Positions 15,646 to 17,540 of a stretch of DNA of 17,540 nt are shown in pieces. The DNA lies in the NCBI GenBank assembly GCA_011052285.1, contig DRJH01000225.1:1-17540 (forward strand), written 5' to 3'. Position 1 is the stretch's first letter. Each line of letters opens with the position of its first letter. This DNA comes from Gammaproteobacteria bacterium (GTDB lineage: Bacteria > Pseudomonadota > Gammaproteobacteria > Arenicellales > DRJH01). Position numbers and translations under genes: made by a program. The notes under the pieces are model-generated. The model was not told the origin of the DNA, did no database searches, and saw only the letters and a program-made list of their open reading frames with translations.

Positions 15646-15763
15646 CAGGTTGCTCAGGCCCTAAAACCTACCCAGGCCCATCATACGGCAATATCTTCGT
15701 CTTTTGCTACGGCGAGTGATTGCTGATCAAACGCCAGTATTTTAATTTCTGCAGATTCACGGC

Positions 15764-16525
15764 TTAAACTTTGCTGGTCAGAAAATCTTCAACAATCGCG
15801 TTGAACAGGGCTGGCTTTTCATGGTGTGCATTGTGCGCACAGCCCGGTAATACAGCAAGGCGAGCACCCCGGATCCCCCGCCATAGTGATTCGGGCTGAC
15901 TCCATCCATAGGACCGGTCTCGATCACCCCATACCACCATGGTCGGCATGGATAAGGTAGCCAGCGCAGACGTGCCATCCCATTTTTCGCAGGCCGAAAG
16001 GCTGGCCAGGGCCGCCTGCATGGTGGCTTTGACACCTTCGCGCAAACACAGGGCAAAACCCGATGCCTGCTCTCCGGCAACAAACCAGGTTGCTGCGATA
16101 TTATGGGTGGTAAATGCCAGCCCCTTATGCTGTAAATGTTGACGCGATGCCTTGATGGTTTCGAAGCGGTTCGGCAACATCCCGACAGGGCCCGTTCCAA
16201 ACAGAATTAAACGACGAACACGCTGTGCTGCCATGGCTGCCATCTGCTGTACAATCATGCCACCCATCGAATGGCCCATTAGATTGAAATTTTCCACCCC
16301 CAAATCATCAAGAAATCTGAAGATGAGATGGGCATGGCCTTCAATCGTGTCGGGTGATGCCCGGTCGGCACTGTTACCAAACCCGGCCAGGTCTGGTGCG
16401 ATCACGTCATGACTAAGACTGAAATAGTCAATCTGACCCTGCCACATGGCACTGCCACCCAGATAACCATGTACAAGAACCAGGGGTTCACCTTTACCGC
16501 GTCTGACATGAGCTAACTGACTCAT
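15764..16525 (-). CDS. Alpha/beta-fold hydrolase
   Basis: This 253-residue enzyme is probably cytoplasmic, with no signal peptide. It has the oxyanion-hole motif VHGYLGG (18-24), the nucleophile elbow GHSMGG with Ser86, an acid in WGDRDR (Asp201) and the catalytic His231 in PGCAHNAHHEKP. The triad is therefore complete. Resemblance is to the broad group of small esterases, C-C hydrolases and lactonases, and the substrate cannot be named. The ATG lies 5 bp after the TauC-like permease stop, without a good Shine-Dalgarno sequence, so translation is probably coupled. Its placement suggests that it acts on the imported compound or a product of it. Confidence 0.88.
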   Translation of the reverse strand: MSQLAHVRRGKGEPLVLVHGYLGGSAMWQGQIDYFSLSHDVIAPDLAGFGNSADRASPDTIEGHAHLIFRFLDDLGVENFNLMGHSMGGMIVQQMAAMAAQRVRRLILFGTGPVGMLPNRFETIKASRQHLQHKGLAFTTHNIAATWFVAGEQASGFALCLREGVKATMQAALASLSACEKWDGTSALATLSMPTMVVWGDRDRSYGWSQPESLWRGIRGARLAVLPGCAHNAHHEKPALFNAIVEDFLTSKV

Positions 16526-16530
16526 CAGGG

Positions 16531-17391
16531 CTACATCTTGCCTTTCCAGGGAACTAGTCGGCGTTCAAACCAGCGCATCAGCATATCGAAGACATAGGCG
16601 ATAATCGCGATGACGATGATACCCATGATGACCGTATCGGTCTGCAGGAACTGTGATGCCGTGAGCACCATATAACCCAAACCATGGGTAGCCGCGACCA
16701 TTTCTGCTGCCACCAGTGTGGTCCAGCCAAAGCCGATACCGATACGCATTGAGGTCAGAATTTCCGGCATAGCGGCCGGTAGGATCACATTCCGTAATAC
16801 CTGCCATCGGGTAGCTCCCAGTGAATAGGCGGCATGAATTTGCTCGATTGCCGCAGAGCGCACGCCGGCCCGTGCACCAAGTGCCAGTGGTGCAAGAATC
16901 GACAGATAGATCAGCAATACCTTTGACAAATTCCCTATCCCAAACCAGATGATCATCAATGGCAGGTAGGCCAGTGGTGGAATCGGTCGGTAAAACTCGA
17001 TCGGTGGGTCAAATACACCACGCGCGACACGACTCATACCCATCGCCAGACCAAGAGGAATACCAATAATACAGGCCAGACTGAATGCCCCGAAGACCCG
17101 CAGGAAACTAACCCAGGCATGCTCTAGCAAGGTAGCACCGGCAAAACCGTCAGTTGCGGTGTTAATGAAGGTATGAAATACTGCAAGCGGAGACGGCATA
17201 AACAGCGGTTTGATCCAACCCATGCCGGTCACCAGTGACCAGCCACCGAGCAAGATCAAGGCTGTAATCGCTGATATCAGCAGGCTGTCGCCCTGGCCCG
17301 GCACACCGTAAGTTTCTCCTGGTCGAGTGGGTCGTGCCCGCATAATGCGGGCAAAGAATCCACCACTCTTGACTCGCTGTTGTTTATACAT
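16531..17391 (-). CDS. tauC: TauC-like ABC transporter permease
   Basis: This 286-residue inner-membrane protein has about six membrane segments after a polar N-terminus. It closely follows the taurine permease pattern: the stretch DPPIEFYRPIPPLAYLPL (127-144), IIWFGIGNLSK, then the coupling loop around SLGATRWQVLRNVILPAAMP, and GWTTLVAAEMVAATHGLGYM. The EAA-type loop is intact, so it should pair with an ATPase. The gene starts 8 nt inside the end of the upstream ATPase gene and has an AAGGAAGGAG ribosome-binding region. The nitrate/sulfonate/taurine family also covers other sulfonates, nitrate and aromatic acids. Taurine is the best guess from similarity, but no taurine dioxygenase or sulfoacetaldehyde pathway is in view. 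Confidence 0.85.
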   Translation of the reverse strand: MYKQQRVKSGGFFARIMRARPTRPGETYGVPGQGDSLLISAITALILLGGWSLVTGMGWIKPLFMPSPLAVFHTFINTATDGFAGATLLEHAWVSFLRVFGAFSLACIIGIPLGLAMGMSRVARGVFDPPIEFYRPIPPLAYLPLMIIWFGIGNLSKVLLIYLSILAPLALGARAGVRSAAIEQIHAAYSLGATRWQVLRNVILPAAMPEILTSMRIGIGFGWTTLVAAEMVAATHGLGYMVLTASQFLQTDTVIMGIIVIAIIAYVFDMLMRWFERRLVPWKGKM

Positions 17392-17540
17392 GATCTCCTT
17401 CCTTTGCTAGTTCATCACCAAATATGATCGCCAACACTTGCTCTCGCATGGCAATAAAGTCGGGGGATGCCTTGATCATACGTGCATCCTCGCCTTCGAA
17501 ATACTGCCTGGAAAAATTGAGTTTGAATGTGTTGGTGATA
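17384..17540 (-). CDS. ABC transporter ATP-binding protein, C-terminal fragment (TauB/SsuB-like)
   Basis: This is the last 51 codons of a gene that enters from beyond the window, with its TAA at 17384-17386. The tail reads FKLNFSRQYFEGEDARMIKA and then SPDFIAMREQVLAIIFGDE. This is typical of the end of nitrate/sulfonate/taurine-type ATPases, where an xFSRxFxxGEDAR segment is common. The Walker motifs lie outside. It overlaps the permease ATG by 8 nt, which supports a single transport operon. Confidence 0.75.
   Translation of the reverse strand, partial: ITNTFKLNFSRQYFEGEDARMIKASPDFIAMREQVLAIIFGDELAKEGDHV

Larger units (their letters stand above)
15312..15763. other. 452-bp intergenic region upstream of the redox operon
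   Basis: This gap lies between the hydrolase stop and the start of the GltD-like gene, both on the minus strand. It holds the MITE-like element at 15525-15637 with its target duplication. The portion 15312-15516 should contain the promoter of the redox operon. A weak candidate is CTGACT followed after 18 nt by TATAGC on the minus strand, but the match is poor. Between 15646 and 15763 I see no T-tailed hairpin. I find no credible gene. Confidence 0.6.

Noticed and set aside
15653..15680. Two CAGGCCC or near copies that look like hairpin arms.
   Set aside because: They are direct rather than inverted repeats; only the GGCC cores could pair.
15681..15795. A minus-strand open stretch after the hydrolase with a protein-like translation ending in AVAKDEDIAV.
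   Set aside because: It has no ATG, GTG or TTG start and begins inside the hydrolase in another frame. It may be a gene remnant but cannot be supported.
1..17540. tRNA, rRNA, CRISPR array, prophage, toxin-antitoxin or restriction system.
   Set aside because: None was recognised on either strand. The many short overlapping frames are shadows of the large genes.

Overview
The window looks like chromosomal DNA from a free-living or host-associated gammaproteobacterium. This rests on protein-level resemblance: the Rpf-type DSF quorum-sensing genes, a TauC close to the Escherichia coli type, a single-chain NifJ-type pyruvate oxidoreductase and BarA-style phosphorelay kinases. Genus and species cannot be read from the sequence. 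Coding density is high. I see no rRNA, tRNA, CRISPR array, phage gene or intact transposase.

Layout, left to right. (1) Positions 1-320, plus strand: the C-terminal third of an RpfF-like DSF synthase, cut by the window edge. (2) 321-554: a short gap holding a degenerate copy of a small GTAA-ended element and a perfect 13-bp inverted repeat between convergent genes. (3) 555-4348, minus strand: rpfG then rpfC, the DSF response regulator (REC + HD-GYP c-di-GMP phosphodiesterase) and the DSF sensor kinase. (4) 4599-9982, minus strand: a periplasmic type I solute-binding protein, a 1018-residue hybrid kinase with the complete His-Asp-Asp-His relay, and a REC-GGDEF protein whose start overlaps the kinase stop. 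(5) 10031-15311, minus strand: a GltD-like flavin/NAD(P) oxidoreductase with a ferredoxin tail, followed by pyruvate:ferredoxin oxidoreductase. (6) 15312-15763: a 452-bp gap with a clean 113-bp transposase-less element flanked by an exact 8-bp target duplication. (7) 15764-17540, minus strand: the end of an ABC ATPase, a TauC-like permease and an alpha/beta hydrolase, tightly packed as one operon.

How the genes may work together. rpfF, rpfC and rpfG form a complete DSF circuit: RpfF makes the fatty-acid signal, RpfC senses it and RpfG breaks down c-di-GMP. The neighbouring module (binding protein, kinase, REC-GGDEF) looks built to push c-di-GMP the other way in response to a periplasmic solute. 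The binding-protein gene begins 48 bp after the pyruvate oxidoreductase gene on the same strand, so the solute-sensing module may be co-transcribed with the pyruvate/ferredoxin redox genes. Two inverted copies of the same small element bracket the whole minus-strand block from rpfC to the GltD-like gene. The juxtaposition of an opposed DSF/c-di-GMP pair with a redox operon is the most interesting aspect of the window; the regulatory coupling itself is inference.
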